Assembly: GCA_928212115.1 (NCBI GenBank)
Contig: CAKMRJ010003334.1
Coordinates: 41,276,380 to 41,340,379, forward strand
Length of the DNA stretch: 64,000 nt
DNA from: Lactuca virosa
Taxonomy: Eukaryota > Streptophyta > Magnoliopsida > Asterales > Asteraceae
Direction of reading: 5' to 3'
The notes below the pieces were generated by a model. It was not told where the DNA came from. It did not search any database and worked only from the letters and a program-made list of their open reading frames with translations. A program made the translations under genes and the position numbers. This document shows positions 1-11,011 of this stretch, in pieces; the first letter of the stretch is position 1, and each line of letters starts with the position of its first letter.

Positions 1-328
1 AATGCACCAAAATACACACTTAGTCTCTCACACACTAAAAAATAGGGTTAGATCTATTAGGGTTTGCTTCTGGACATCAAACGTGGAAAATGTGGATGCG
101 GGAAAGGACTTAAGGTCCTTTAAATAGGGTGAAAACCCTAAAAATTAGGGTTTCCATGCACAACTTCTACTCGTCGAGTTGGGGTCCTCCAACTCGTCGA
201 GTAGATTCTAGAATCCATGCGGGCTGAACAGGTTCTACACGACGAGTTGGGGCCTCCAACTCGTCGAGTCTCCATAATAATATGAATATAAAAGCTTTAA
301 AATATTTACCTGGGAGTCGGGATGTTAC
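1..328 (-). mobile_element. Partial gypsy LTR (3' LTR of decayed element G0)
   Basis: The fragment ends in GATGTTACA, the same kind of terminus as the other gypsy LTRs here (GTTACA at 39500, 46414 and 57257). Read on the minus strand it starts TGTAACATCCC. It carries a TATA-like TTTAAATAG near 120, the telobox-like TTAGGGTTT near 147-155, and ACTCGTCGAGT dyads near 168-178, 191-201 and 258-268. It begins outside the window. The polypurine tract and coding region expected next to it are missing, so the element is internally deleted. Confidence 0.75.
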
Positions 329-709
329 ACCAAACCAAACATTCTCAGGCTATTGAATCTTAGTTATGTATAAACATGATGCACACACTAAGCAACTATA
401 GTAATGATGTCAATGTCATATAAGGAAAACCCTAGGTTATCAGGCATCATATAATCAGGCAACTCTATCATGTAATTCCTGAAGATCCCTAGCCTATCAC
501 TAGCATGTTGTTCTAACATATTACAAATCAAATAACAGTGTAGTAATTTGGGGTCAACTTACTGGCTATGGCTGATCGTACACATTGCATCCTCTTTGAT
601 TATTTTGAAAACAATTTGAAAATCAATTTTAAAATCTTTTCCTTAGTTTGAGACTGGATTCACGCGAGTGTTCCTCTAATTCACTCAAACCAAGGCTCTG
701 ATACCAACT
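329..709 (-). mobile_element. Gypsy G0 leader remnant with primer-binding site
   Basis: The stretch from about 335 to 520 closely matches the leader of G2 at 44570-44760. The minus strand of 694-706 reads TGGTATCAGAGCC, the primer-binding site complementary to the 3' end of initiator Met-tRNA, lying 3 bp from the LTR that starts at 710. All gag and pol sequence between this leader and the LTR ending at 328 is gone. Only the transcript leader survives, so the element is dead. Confidence 0.75.
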
Positions 710-1103
710 TGTAACATATCAAATATTTCAAACAAATTAAAGCTTTTCAAAACAACCCCTTTACTAACAAAAGTGTATACAAAGACATTGTTTCCAAAAA
801 ACATTATTTAAAAGCAGTGTCTCCCAATGTCAATGAAATAAAATCAGGATGTGTACGGTCATGCCTTCTCCTTGCCACGATTCTCCAAAGTAACTGAAAA
901 CATAAACCAAAATTGTAAGCACAAAGCTTAGTGAGTTCCCCCAAAGTACCGACACATAAACAGTATGAGTCTGGCATACCACCCGATCCTCAGCTCGAAT
1001 CTGGAATGCATCTGAGCCCTCAGTATGAGTCTGTCATACCACCCGATCCTCAGCTCATATCTGGAATGCTCTAGGGTTTGTTGGCTATAGCACGAATCAG
1101 TAC
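710..1103 (-). mobile_element. Gypsy G0 LTR, first part (interrupted by copia)
   Basis: The LTR starts TGTAACATATC at 710 next to the primer-binding site. It contains the block near 915-945 (GTAAGC, then AAGCTTAGTGAGTTCCCC) that recurs in the other gypsy LTRs, followed by two copies of a CAGTATGAGTCTGNCATACC unit. It is cut at 1103 by the copia element and resumes after 9018. The flanking AGTAC (1099-1103) is the target duplication, and the uninterrupted sequence, GCAGTACAACCTCAACCC, is seen in G2. Confidence 0.85.
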
Positions 1104-1868
1104 TGTTGGATATAAAGTCTAAGTCCATAACTATATTTGGTATGTACTTGACCCGACCCGACATGGTCCATTTGGGTTGCACTTCACCCGAACAATTTAT
1201 GGATAATCGTTTGAGAATAGTATAAGTTATGATTTATTAATATATTATAAGTCCTAATATATTAATATAAAATCATATTATTTAATTAGTATTGATCTAT
1301 AATTAATCTAGAATTAATTTAGAGATCAAAAGTATGACTAATTAAATATGGGCTCTTGTATTTATATAGTGTGGGCTAATGCTTATTTGGAATGGGCTAG
1401 GCTTGCATGGAAAGTCCATGGATACTTCATGGAGCTTTAACCCATGGATCTCATGGAAATGAAAAGACATGGGTATCAGGGTTTACATGGATGTAACCCT
1501 AATCCACCACACTATATAAAGGAGGCTTTGGTTCTTGAAATCACACGAGTTGTGGTGAGTAAAGTAAGAGGGCCGCTTTCAAGAAGGTGATTACTATTCT
1601 CTCAAAGTTCCAAGTTTGTGGTGATTTGTGATTTCCATTTGAGGCATCCACACTATTGGTGCTAGGCTCTAAAACTCCAAGCAATCAACTACAACTACAA
1701 TGTAAGTAATTCTACTAGCTTTATTTGATTCAAGTTCCCCATGCCATGCTAGATAGGATAAGAACCTTGGAAAAATAATTATTTGCATGTATCATAGTCA
1801 AACATAGATCCAAGGTTTCTAGGGTTGCATGTACACCATAAGAGTGTTAGAATGCTCAAAACCCATCA
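1104..1868 (+). repeat. Copia 5' LTR with promoter
   Basis: The 765-bp LTR has TG...CA termini. A TATA box CTATATAAAG lies at 1512-1521, shortly after AACCCTAATCC, so transcription should start near 1545-1555 and R-U5 should run to 1868. The other copy lies at 8249-9013. Confidence 0.93.
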
Positions 1869-1869
1869 G

Positions 1870-1881
1870 TGGTATCAGAGC
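1870..1881 (+). other. Copia primer-binding site
   Basis: TGGTATCAGAGC lies one base after the 5' LTR and is complementary to the 3' end of plant initiator methionine tRNA, which primes minus-strand DNA synthesis. The gypsy elements here use the same primer. Confidence 0.92.
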
Positions 1882-1935
1882 CTAGGCTTGTTTACTTGAT
1901 ACTTGATGCAAATAGCTTAAAAATCGTTTTTTTTG

Positions 1936-1971
1936 CTACTCGTCGAGTCTGTTCATGCACTCGACGAGTAG
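1936..1971 (+). repeat. Perfect 13-bp inverted repeat in copia leader
   Basis: CTACTCGTCGAGT (1936-1948) and its exact reverse complement (1959-1971) flank a 10-nt spacer. In the genomic RNA this would form a stem-loop about 55 nt after the primer-binding site. Each arm contains the ACTCGNCGAGT dyad that is abundant in the unrelated gypsy LTRs of this window. Confidence 0.9.
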
Positions 1972-2516
1972 AGGCTGAAGTGTCCAATTTTTCGAGTTTT
2001 GCTGCTGGAAATGGACTAGAAACATTACCCTAAACTGTTTTGGTGTTATAAAACTTGTTTTAGATGGTGTAATGTTTATGCTAATCCATTTACAATGGCT
2101 ATTATAAAAAATTACAATTTTTATGAGTAATTTATGATTCTTGAAATGTTCATATTCATGTTCTTGAACTTATGAAGATTAGATGATCATAGGAATTGTT
2201 TGTAACCTACTTGGTAGTTTAATTCTTGATCATTATGTGTTTTAATGGAATCCATAACTTGTCCTCAAGTTATGGAAAACCAAAGGTCACACTTTAATAA
2301 AAATCCATTAAAAGAACACAAGAGTTAGAAAAATGAAAAAGCTTCATTTTAATACTCAATTAAATTCATAAGTTATAAGAAATGAAAAGTTTTGAAAGTT
2401 TACAAAACTTGCCCTCAAGTTTTGGAACAAGTAAAGTCATGATTAAAACTTTAGTTCCAACCCTTAGAATTTTAAAAGTTAAAATTCAACCCTTATACTT
2501 TATAATATTATAAGTT

Positions 2517-2517
<1 letters not shown>

Positions 2518-2579
<62 letters not shown>
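2518..2579. repeat. (TA)n microsatellite in copia leader
   Basis: An uninterrupted run of about 30 TA dinucleotides lies in the untranslated leader between the primer-binding site and gag. The copy number is expected to be unstable. Confidence 0.97.
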
Positions 2580-2581
<2 letters not shown>

Positions 2582-2881
2582 ATCAAGTCGTCTTACTGCT
2601 AGTACGCCTCATTCACGAAGCCGGTCTATAAGGGGGGTATAAGGTTGTTGCCTATAAAATGGCAACTTAATGGGTGTCCACTCTTCACTCACCGATTCCT
2701 TGATCGGTGGAGGGTCGTTAGCCGAACGGGTAGGACAAGGACTTATAAATTCTCATTAAAAGTATAATGATAATACTAAAGTAACTAAACTTTATTGAAT
2801 TCCCAATCTTAGTTATTTTAGGAAAATGTGAATAAGGTGCTAATCCATGAAATTACACTTTACACTTTGTTTAAGTCGTTA

Positions 2882-2993
2882 GTGGAGCGTGTGTGGTTAA
2901 CCGGCACACTAACTTGAACTTAACAAGGTAGGTAAAGGGTGACTTAATGTTTATCATAGTATCGATGGAGCGTGTGTGGTTAACCGGCACATC
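2882..2993 (+). repeat. Paired leader repeat
   Basis: Two copies of a unit built on TGGAGCGTGTGTGGTTAACC followed by GGCACA lie at about 2882-2909 and 2965-2992. They are in the copia leader, 380-490 bp before gag. I know no function; an RNA packaging or folding role is possible. Confidence 0.85.
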
Positions 2994-3370
2994 GATTGAG
3001 GGGTAATACATTAAGGGTACCAAGTAATTTGCATGGTTACTTCACACCTTGTTTTGTGATCCTCGGCATCCCAGTCACAAAACTTGAAGGGCACACTCGA
3101 GATTGAAACATGTCATTGAAGAAAGTTCAATGAATCTCAAAGAATCTAGGAGTTTCTAAACCAATTAAAACCTAATTAAATATTTTGTTTTTCATGGTGG
3201 AAATTGGTGAATCGTCATTCACCTACCTTCAAATATCTTATAGCTTAGATTACGGCATCCCTCTTCTAAGTTATAAAATATTGTGTTGGGTCCTACCTTA
3301 ATATTACATATGGGTGTTTTGTTAAGGACTATCTCTATATCTAATCTAATCTATTCCCTCTTCTTTTCAG

Positions 3371-6300
3371 ATGTCTTCCAATAACAATGCTTCTGGCTCA
3401 AACCCTACTAGCTCCTTCTCTCTCATAAATCTTTGTGGGAGAATCATCTTTGATGGGTCCAACTTTACAGATTGGATCAGAAACATCAGGATGGTCACTC
3501 GGTATGAGAACAAATAATATGTTCTCGACAAGGAGCTGAAGGTACCCGAGCCAACTGCTACTCCTGAAGAGCTTGCTGAATATGAGGTACATGAAATAGA
3601 TGCTACAAAAGTGGCATGCATCATGATGGCCACCATGACAGCCGAGCTCCAAAAGTCCTATGAGGACTATTATCCTTTTGAGATGCACCAGGACTTGATG
3701 GACCGCTACCATCAAAGTGCTCGTCAAGAGCGATATGAAATAATCTCCTCCATGATAACAACCCGAATGAAGGATGATGAACCCATCACGGGCCACATGT
3801 AGAAAATGCAAAGGTATGTGGACCGTTTACTGAAGCTGAATGTGAACTTCCCTGAGGAGTTAGCAATAGACATCATTTTGCACTCCTTGCCATCGTGTTA
3901 TGATCAATTCCGCATGACATATCACATGAACAAGGAAGAAGTCACCCTCAGCAAACTTCAAGGACTCTTGAAGACCGCCGAAAGTGGTCTAAAGGGTAAG
4001 TCGGTTGTTACTACTCCTACTCCTACTCCAACTGCGGCCAATGTCTTGGCAATCGGGCATGGCAAAGGGAAGAAGAGAAAGAACCCTTCTAAGGGTACCA
4101 AGGGTAAGACCCTTGAAGGCTCCTCTTCAAGCAAAACCAAGAAAGGTTTTGTCACTCCTTCTGCTAACCCTAATGAGGCTGAATGCTTCTATTGCCATGA
4201 AAAGTCGCACTGGAAGCGAAACTGCCCAAAGTACCAGCAAGATTTGAAGGATGGGAAAGTAAAACCCAACCATGCAGGTATATACACTATATTGTCTAAT
4301 AACTCACCTCATTCTAAGTCTTGGGTCCTTGATACAGGTTGTGGTATTCATATATGTTGTGATTTGCAGGGACTAAAAAGAAGTGAGAATGTGGAGCAGG
4401 GAAAGATAAACTTGATCATGGGAAACAGGAAAGCTTCACCTGTCACCAAGATAGGAGTTTATTCCTTAGTGCTAAATAGTGGGTTTACATTAGATTTGAA
4501 TAAATGTTATTATTCGCCAGAAATGGCAAGAAATGTTATTTCCTTTCATGCATTGTATAAACAAGGTTTTACCTTTTATTTTGATAATAATAATGGTAGT
4601 ATTGATGCTTTCTTTAATAATGTTCTTTATTTTAAAGCATTACCTTGTGATGGCGTGTATGAAACTGTATCTGTTGTAGATAGTCTAGGAAATAATGTAT
4701 TGTGTATTAACTCTTCCACTAGCTTAGATAAAGCATCCTTATGGCATTGTCGTCTTGGACATGTAAGCAAGAAACGCATAGGCCAACTCCAAAAGGATGG
4801 AGTCTTGGAGTCATTTGACCTAAAGTCAGATGATAGTTGTGAATCTTGTTTGCTTGGTAAAATGACAAAGTCACCTTTTACTGGCACTTGTGCTAGGGGT
4901 GAAGGTTTGTTGGACCTCATACACACGGATGTGTGTGGACCCTTCAGAACCGCCACAAGAGATGCTAATCGGTTCTATGTGACTTTTACTGATGATTTTA
5001 GTAGATATGGATATGTCTACCTAATCAAGCATAAGTCAGAAACCTTTGAGAAATTCAAAGAGTTTAAGCAAGAAGTGGAGAATCAGTTGGGCAGGAACAT
5101 TAAGATGCTTCGATCCGATCGTGGTGGTGAGTATCTTAGTACTGAGTTCCTTGACTATCTTAAGGAATGTGGGATTGTCTCACAATTGACACCTCCTAGG
5201 ACACCACAGTTGAATGGTGTAGCTGAGAGGCGCAATCGGACCTTGTTGGACATGGTTCGTTCCATGATGAGTCGAGCTTCGCTACCAATCTCATTTTGGG
5301 GGTATGCCTTAGAGACTGCCGCCCATATCCTTAATCTAGTCCCTACAAAGAAGGTTGCCAAAACACCTCACGAGGTGTGGACTGGAAAAGTTCCCAATCT
5401 AGACCACATCAAGATTTGGGGTTGCGAGGCTTTCGTGAGACGCGAGACTCACGATAAGCTCGAACCCCGAAGCGAAAGGTGTATTTTCATCGGCTACCCA
5501 CATAAATCCTTTGGTTACATCTTCTACAGACCCAGTGATAATGTGGTCTTTGTAGCAAGAAGAGGATTCTTTCGAGAGAGAGAATTCATGAGCCAAGGAG
5601 ACAGTGGGAGGCAAATTGACCTTGAGGAAATTCAAGAGTCAAGTGGTGAAGGAACCTCAAACCCTAGCCCTCAACCTGAGGAGGAAACTCCTGTTGAGCC
5701 GACTAAAGAATCTATACCTCTGAGGCGTTCCACCAGAGTTAGGAATGCACCTGAGCATTATTATGGTTTTCATATTACTGCAGAAGGTGAGACACTTATC
5801 AGTGATAACACACTGGTAAATCTGGATGAGCCTAACAGCTACACGGAAGCCATGGCAGGCCCTGAGGCTGCTAAATGGAAAAAGGCTATGGATAGCGAGA
5901 TACAGTCCATGTATGACAATCAAGTTTGGAACTTGGTTGACAATGTACCTGATCGTAAGATAGTTGGGTGCAAATGGATCTTCAAGAAGAAGACCGACAT
6001 GGATGGTAATGTACACACTTATAAGGCACGACTGGTTGCAAAGGGTTATTCTCAAACTCCGGGAGTTGATTATGATGAGACCTTTTCACCAGTGGCCAAG
6101 ATTAAGTCTATTAGGGTTCTGTTAGCCATTGCTGCATTTCATGATTATGAAATATGGCAAATGGATGTCAAAACCGCTTTCCTTAATGGAAAGTTGGCTG
6201 AAGATGTTTACATGGTTCAGCCAGAGGGTTTTGTCAGTACAGAGTACCCCAGTAGAGTGTGTAAGCTCGAGAAATCCATTTATGGATTAAAACAGGCACC

Positions 6301-7411
6301 TCGCAGATGGAATCTTTGCTTTGATGAGAAAGTCAAAGAATTTGGCTTTTCAAGGAGTGAAGATGAATCTTGTGTCTATATCAAGGCTAGTGGGAGTATA
6401 GTAAGCTTTTTGGTACTGTATGTGGATGACATACTACTCATAGGAAATGACATCCCAACCCTGCAGGAAGTAAAGTCCTGGCTTGGGAAGTGTTTCGCTA
6501 TGAAGGACCTTGGAGAAGCAGCCTATATCCTAGGGATAAGGATTTTGAGAAACAGGAGTAAAAGACTAATTGGACTTAGTCAAAGCACCTATGTGGACAA
6601 AGTGTTGAAAAGGTTCAACATGCATAACTCCAAGAAAGGAGAGTTACCCATCCATAGTAACGCCAGATTGAGTAAGACACAAAGCCCTAGTATTGAGGCT
6701 AAGATAGCAGAAATGAGTCGAATACCTTATGCTTCAGCTGTAGGATCAATCATGTATGCTATGATGTGTACTCGATCTGATGTAGCCTTTGCTTTGAGCA
6801 TGGTTAGCAGGTATCAGGGGAACCCTGGCAAGGCACACTGGACTGCGGTAAAGAATATCCTCAAGTACCTACGGAGGACTAAGGACTGGGTCCTTACCCT
6901 CGGTGGCAGTGAGGACTTGAGAGTTGTAGGGTACAGTGATGCTAGCTTTCAGACTGACAGGGATAATTTCCGCTCTCAGTCGGGCTGGGTCTTTACTCTA
7001 AACGGAGGGGCAATTACTTGGAAAAGTTCCAACCAGGAGACAGTGGCTGATTCCACTTGTGAATCAGAGTATATAGCAGCAAGCGAGGCAGCAAAGGAGG
7101 CTATATGGCTAAAGAACTTCATCGGAGACCTTGGAGTTGTACCAGCTATAAAGGAGCCAATGGAGATTTTCTGTGACAGCAATAGTGCGGTTGCCTTAGC
7201 CAAGGAACCAAGAGATCATGGGAGATCCAGACACATTGACAGGAAATATCACTTCATCGGACATCGAATAGAAGAAGGAATCCTCGTGGCAAAGAGGGTA
7301 TCATCAGATGAGAACCCAACAGATCCCCTCACGAAGGGACTGACTCGAGCTAAACATCTCCAACATGCTCGGAGCATAGGGCTGAAGGATGATATTAGTT
7401 TTAGTAGTTAG
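3371..7411 (+). pseudogene. Copia gag-pol polyprotein, two in-frame stops
   Basis: One reading frame starts at the ATG at 3371 (M-S-S-N-N-N) and runs to the stop at 7409-7411. It is broken at 3515-3517 (TAA, codon 49) and 3800-3802 (TAG), both in gag. The part from 3806 is open for 1201 codons. Features in order: Gag; CCHC knuckle C-x2-C-x4-H-x4-C at about 4189-4230; protease with LDTG at about 4327; HHCC zinc region of integrase from about 4741; integrase D,D,E at THTDV, SDRGGEY and NGVAERR; reverse transcriptase with QMDVKTAFLNG and YVDD (about 6418-6430); RNase H with YSDAS, SEYIAAS and DRKYHFIGHR. No shift of frame is seen, so only the two nonsense codons stop full-length translation. Helper Gag would be needed for movement. 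Confidence 0.95.
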
Positions 7412-8248
7412 ATAATCTTGAAATTTGTAAAATGTAATTGACATTTGAAGATAAATAAAAGCTGTTATTTATGAGTAAAGTGTTGCTATCTCTTGTCAAT
7501 CGTTTACTATTATTTCTTTTTGCATGTTTTGAATTCCAGAATAATTATGTTATGGTTTATATCATATTATTCAAACTCTCCATAGTCGGTCATATGTTGG
7601 AAGTAGATATGAATCAAGACTGTCATGGGTTGGCTTGTAGAGGTCTAAGATGTTAGACAAAGCGCGGCTACAACACTCATGAGTGCTCATAAGTTCTGAG
7701 TATTGGATTCAACCCACGCTCACTTCTATCACTTCATGGAATTTATCTCGAGTGATCGTGAGACGGTAATATCATATAAGTCTTCAAACCTAGAGATATG
7801 ATTTGTTACCTATGAGTTGGTTATGCATTGATTGCACGAAAACGCATTGGTAACTCGATGTTATAAACCGTGCTTTTGTGTGTAATTCAACAAGTAGTAG
7901 AGCAAACATATGAGTCGAAGTTTATCTGTTCCTTCTAGGATTAGAAGCGATATCTGGGCCCCTCGATGATTTTGTTTTGACCTATGTACCGGGCCCGGTC
8001 AGAACTAAATTGATGTGTTCAGTTAAGTTCTATGTCAAACAAATCGGAAATCGGGAAACAAATGTTGGACAATAAGCAAGACCATGTTCCATGTATTTGT
8101 CCGGCTGACATCTAGAACAGAGGATTATATGATCACTTATCTAAAATGGCGCTTCATAGTTCAACAAAGTTTAAAGAGCTACGATTGCTGATCGGTTCCT
8201 GAAGTCATACTTGCAACTATAGTTATTAGACTTATCCAAGTGGGAGAC
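7412..8248 (+). other. Copia 3' untranslated region with polypurine tract
   Basis: About 840 bp follow the pol stop. No open frame longer than about 60 codons is convincing. The region ends in AAGTGGGAGAC (8238-8248) directly before the 3' LTR, the polypurine tract that primes plus-strand DNA synthesis. Confidence 0.85.
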
Positions 8249-9013
8249 TGTTGGATATAGTGTCTAAGTCCATAACTATATTTGGTATGTACTTGACCCG
8301 ACCCGGCATGGTCCATTTGGGTTGCACTTCACCCGAACAATTTATGGATAATCGTTTGAGAATAGTATAAGTTATGATTTATTAATATATTATAAGTCCT
8401 AATATGTTAATATAAAATCATATTATTTAATTAGTATTGATTTATAATTAATCTAGAATTAATTTAGAGATCAAAAGTATGACTAATTAAATATGGGCTC
8501 TTGTATTTATATAGTATGGGCTAATGCTTATTTGGAATGGGCTAGGCTTGCATGGAAAGTCCATGGATACTCCATGGAGCTTTAACCCATGGATCTCATG
8601 GAAATGAAAAGACATGGGTATTAGGGTTTACATGGATGTAACCCTAATCCACCACACTATATAAAGGAGGCTTTGGTTCTTGAAATCACACGAGTTGTGG
8701 TGAGTAAAGTAAGAGGGCCGATTTCAAGAAGGTGATTACTATTCTCTCAAAGTTCCAAGTTTGTGGTGATTTGTGATTTCCATTTGAGGCATCCACACTA
8801 TTGGTGCTAGGCTCTAAAACTCAAAGCAATCAACTACAACTACAAGGTAAGTAATTGTACTAGCTTTATTTGATTCAAGTTCCCCATGCCATGCTAGATA
8901 GGATAAGAACCTTGGAAAAATAATTATTTGCATGTATCATAGTCAAACATAGATCCAAGGTTTCTAGGGTTGCATGTACACCATAGGAGTGTTAGAATGC
9001 TCAAAACCCATCA
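8249..9013 (+). repeat. Copia 3' LTR
   Basis: Same 765-bp length and termini as the 5' LTR. The TATA box is at 8658-8667. It is followed by the AGTAC target duplication at 9014-9018 and then by the resumed gypsy LTR. Confidence 0.95.
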
Positions 9014-10660
9014 AGTACAACCTCAACCCAACACAATATGTCTACACGTAATAACATATACAAATAATCATGCAGACAAAATCATAGGTAGTCCTTCAGA
9101 TCTACCAGACTAGCATATCAATAACTAGCATAATCATGCATATCTATTCCATACTCCGTATATCGGTGAATATCAGGATATCAAACCAATGGGCCGACCT
9201 TGGTGCCTTCGACCCGAAAGTACAGTGAGGAAAACTCACCTCAACCCGCTGATGCTCCAAAGACTGCTCGCACCACCGAACCGGATAATCCTCGCACCAA
9301 CTAACAAAAATACAAAATACAAATTTCAAATCAATACTTGACCTGATAACCTAAAATTCCGAAAGCCTAAAATCTCATTAATTTCCCAAAGTCCAAATAT
9401 GGCCCAATTATCTAAATTGGGCCCAACCCATCATGGACCTAACCCGAGAAGGCCCAATATCCTAAAAGGCCCAAAATATCCAAAAGTCAATCCTAGTCAA
9501 AGGTTCATAGCCAACAAGTCAACAAAACAAGAAAAGCTAAACAGGTCGAGTACACCCCGCGTACTCAGCTGGTACGCCCAACGTACACCTTTTGGGGCCA
9601 GTACGCGTAGCGTACCAGATGGGTACGCCCAACGTACTCCCTTAAACCTCAATCTTCTGCATTAAGCACTTAACCACTTAAGTCCTTGCTCTAAACTCTT
9701 AGATCTGATTCCTATGGATGACTTATCACGTAAAGTTGGCAACTTTACTTGCATGCATGGCTTAATAGGGCTCTAGATCTCAAAAGAGCTTAATGAAAGG
9801 TCTTAACACATGCATGAGTCCAAATAACCATACATATCACATTTTTATGCCTTTGGGACTCCCAAAACGTCTAGATCTACAAGATCAAGCCTTTGAAACA
9901 ACCTTAGCTCATAAGGACCAACCAAAAGAGGCTAAAATGACCATAAACAACCCAACAGAAGATCCAACTAAAGAGATGACAAGATCAAAACTTTTTACCT
10001 TCAATAGATTGCAAAAGATGAGAAACTTCTAGATCTACAAGCTCCTTTCCAAGAAATGGGTCTTCAACCTTCTTCTTCTCTTACACAAGACACCATAAAC
10101 CCTCTTCCAAGCTCCATAACTCACTCAAGGTACTTTAGGGTTTCAATGAATACTAAAGAGGGTGGAGGCTGACTTAAAATGCCCAAAGGAAGGATAAAAT
10201 GATGCTTATATAGGGGTAAAACCCCGAAATTAGGGTTTGGTGCTGAAAGGAGTATGCCCCGCGTACCCCTTAGTACGCCTGGCGTACTCAAGGACCATCC
10301 ACTACCATTATGCTCATTACACCCTGCGTTCACAATGAGTACGCCCCACGTACTCATTGAACCTTCAAAACCCTAAAACTTCACTTGGCCCTAACTTCTT
10401 CGTTCTAAGTCCGTTTCCGACAAACTTTATATCCACGGTAAGGTGACGAGAAGCCCTACACTTCTAACAACTCACTTCCGCCTTAAAACCTCCCGCACAA
10501 CAACCCAAAATTCATAAAGACCCGAACTACCCGAATTATGAATATACCCTTGGGCTCTGCAACACCATCGAACTCTTGGATCATCTACTCTATAATACCC
10601 ACATCCAAAAAGGACCAAATCCTTTTTCCCCAAGGCCCTAAGCCTTATGATAACTGATGA
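9014..10660 (-). mobile_element. Gypsy G0 LTR, second part, with GTAC-type palindromes
   Basis: The sequence continues the LTR cut at 1103 and matches the G2 LTR through the ATGGGCCGRCCTTGGTGCC block (about 9188). On the minus strand a TATA-like CCTATATAAGC (10204-10214) and a telobox-like motif (10230-10238) mark the promoter. Instead of ACTCGNCGAGT it carries 15-bp boxes beginning and ending in GTAC: 9550-9564, 9572-9586, 9601-9615, 9623-9637, 10273-10287 and 10339-10353. No GTTACA terminus is seen, so the right edge is lost or diverged; 10660 is approximate. Confidence 0.7.
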
Positions 10661-10703
10661 TCGGGCCACAGCCGCGAATAATGAAGCGATACGAAACCGG
10701 ATG

Positions 10704-10711
<8 letters not shown>

Positions 10712-10761
<50 letters not shown>
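10712..10761. repeat. (TA)n microsatellite
   Basis: About 25 TA units lie at the edge of the decayed gypsy LTR. The following 10762-10998 is AT-rich and holds nothing I recognise. Confidence 0.95.
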
Positions 10762-10765
<4 letters not shown>

Positions 10766-11011
10766 TTATAGATTACAAAAAATTATAAATTTAGATAAGT
10801 CTTAAAAATATTAAAACGAGTAACGATCGCGATAAAATGGATTCGAAAATATGAGTGGATTTTTTGGATGAAGTGTTATTACCTGTTTGCGAAATTTGCA
10901 AGTCATAATGGTTGAAATATAATTTTTATGCAAAAATATGTGAGTTTTTTTAACACATATTAAAATTGGATGAATAAACCGGAAAAATGACAAAACATAG
11001 TACTTTTTTGT

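Larger units (their letters stand above)
1104..9013 (+). mobile_element. Full-length Ty1/copia LTR retrotransposon
   Basis: Two 765-bp LTRs (1104-1868 and 8249-9013) begin TGTTGGATAT and end CATCA. They bracket a Met-tRNA primer-binding site, a gag-pol region in copia order (integrase before reverse transcriptase) and a polypurine tract. The perfect 5-bp target duplication AGTAC lies at 1099-1103 and 9014-9018. By eye the LTRs differ at about 13 positions (about 1.7%), so insertion is fairly recent. Gag-pol has two in-frame stops, so the copy is probably non-autonomous. The target was a gypsy LTR. The lineage is Tork-like at best; I am not sure. Confidence 0.97.

Noticed and set aside
7471..7656. 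A 61-codon frame after copia pol, considered as an extra gene
   Set aside because: Short, hydrophobic, no counterpart known to me, and located in the 3' untranslated part before the polypurine tract.
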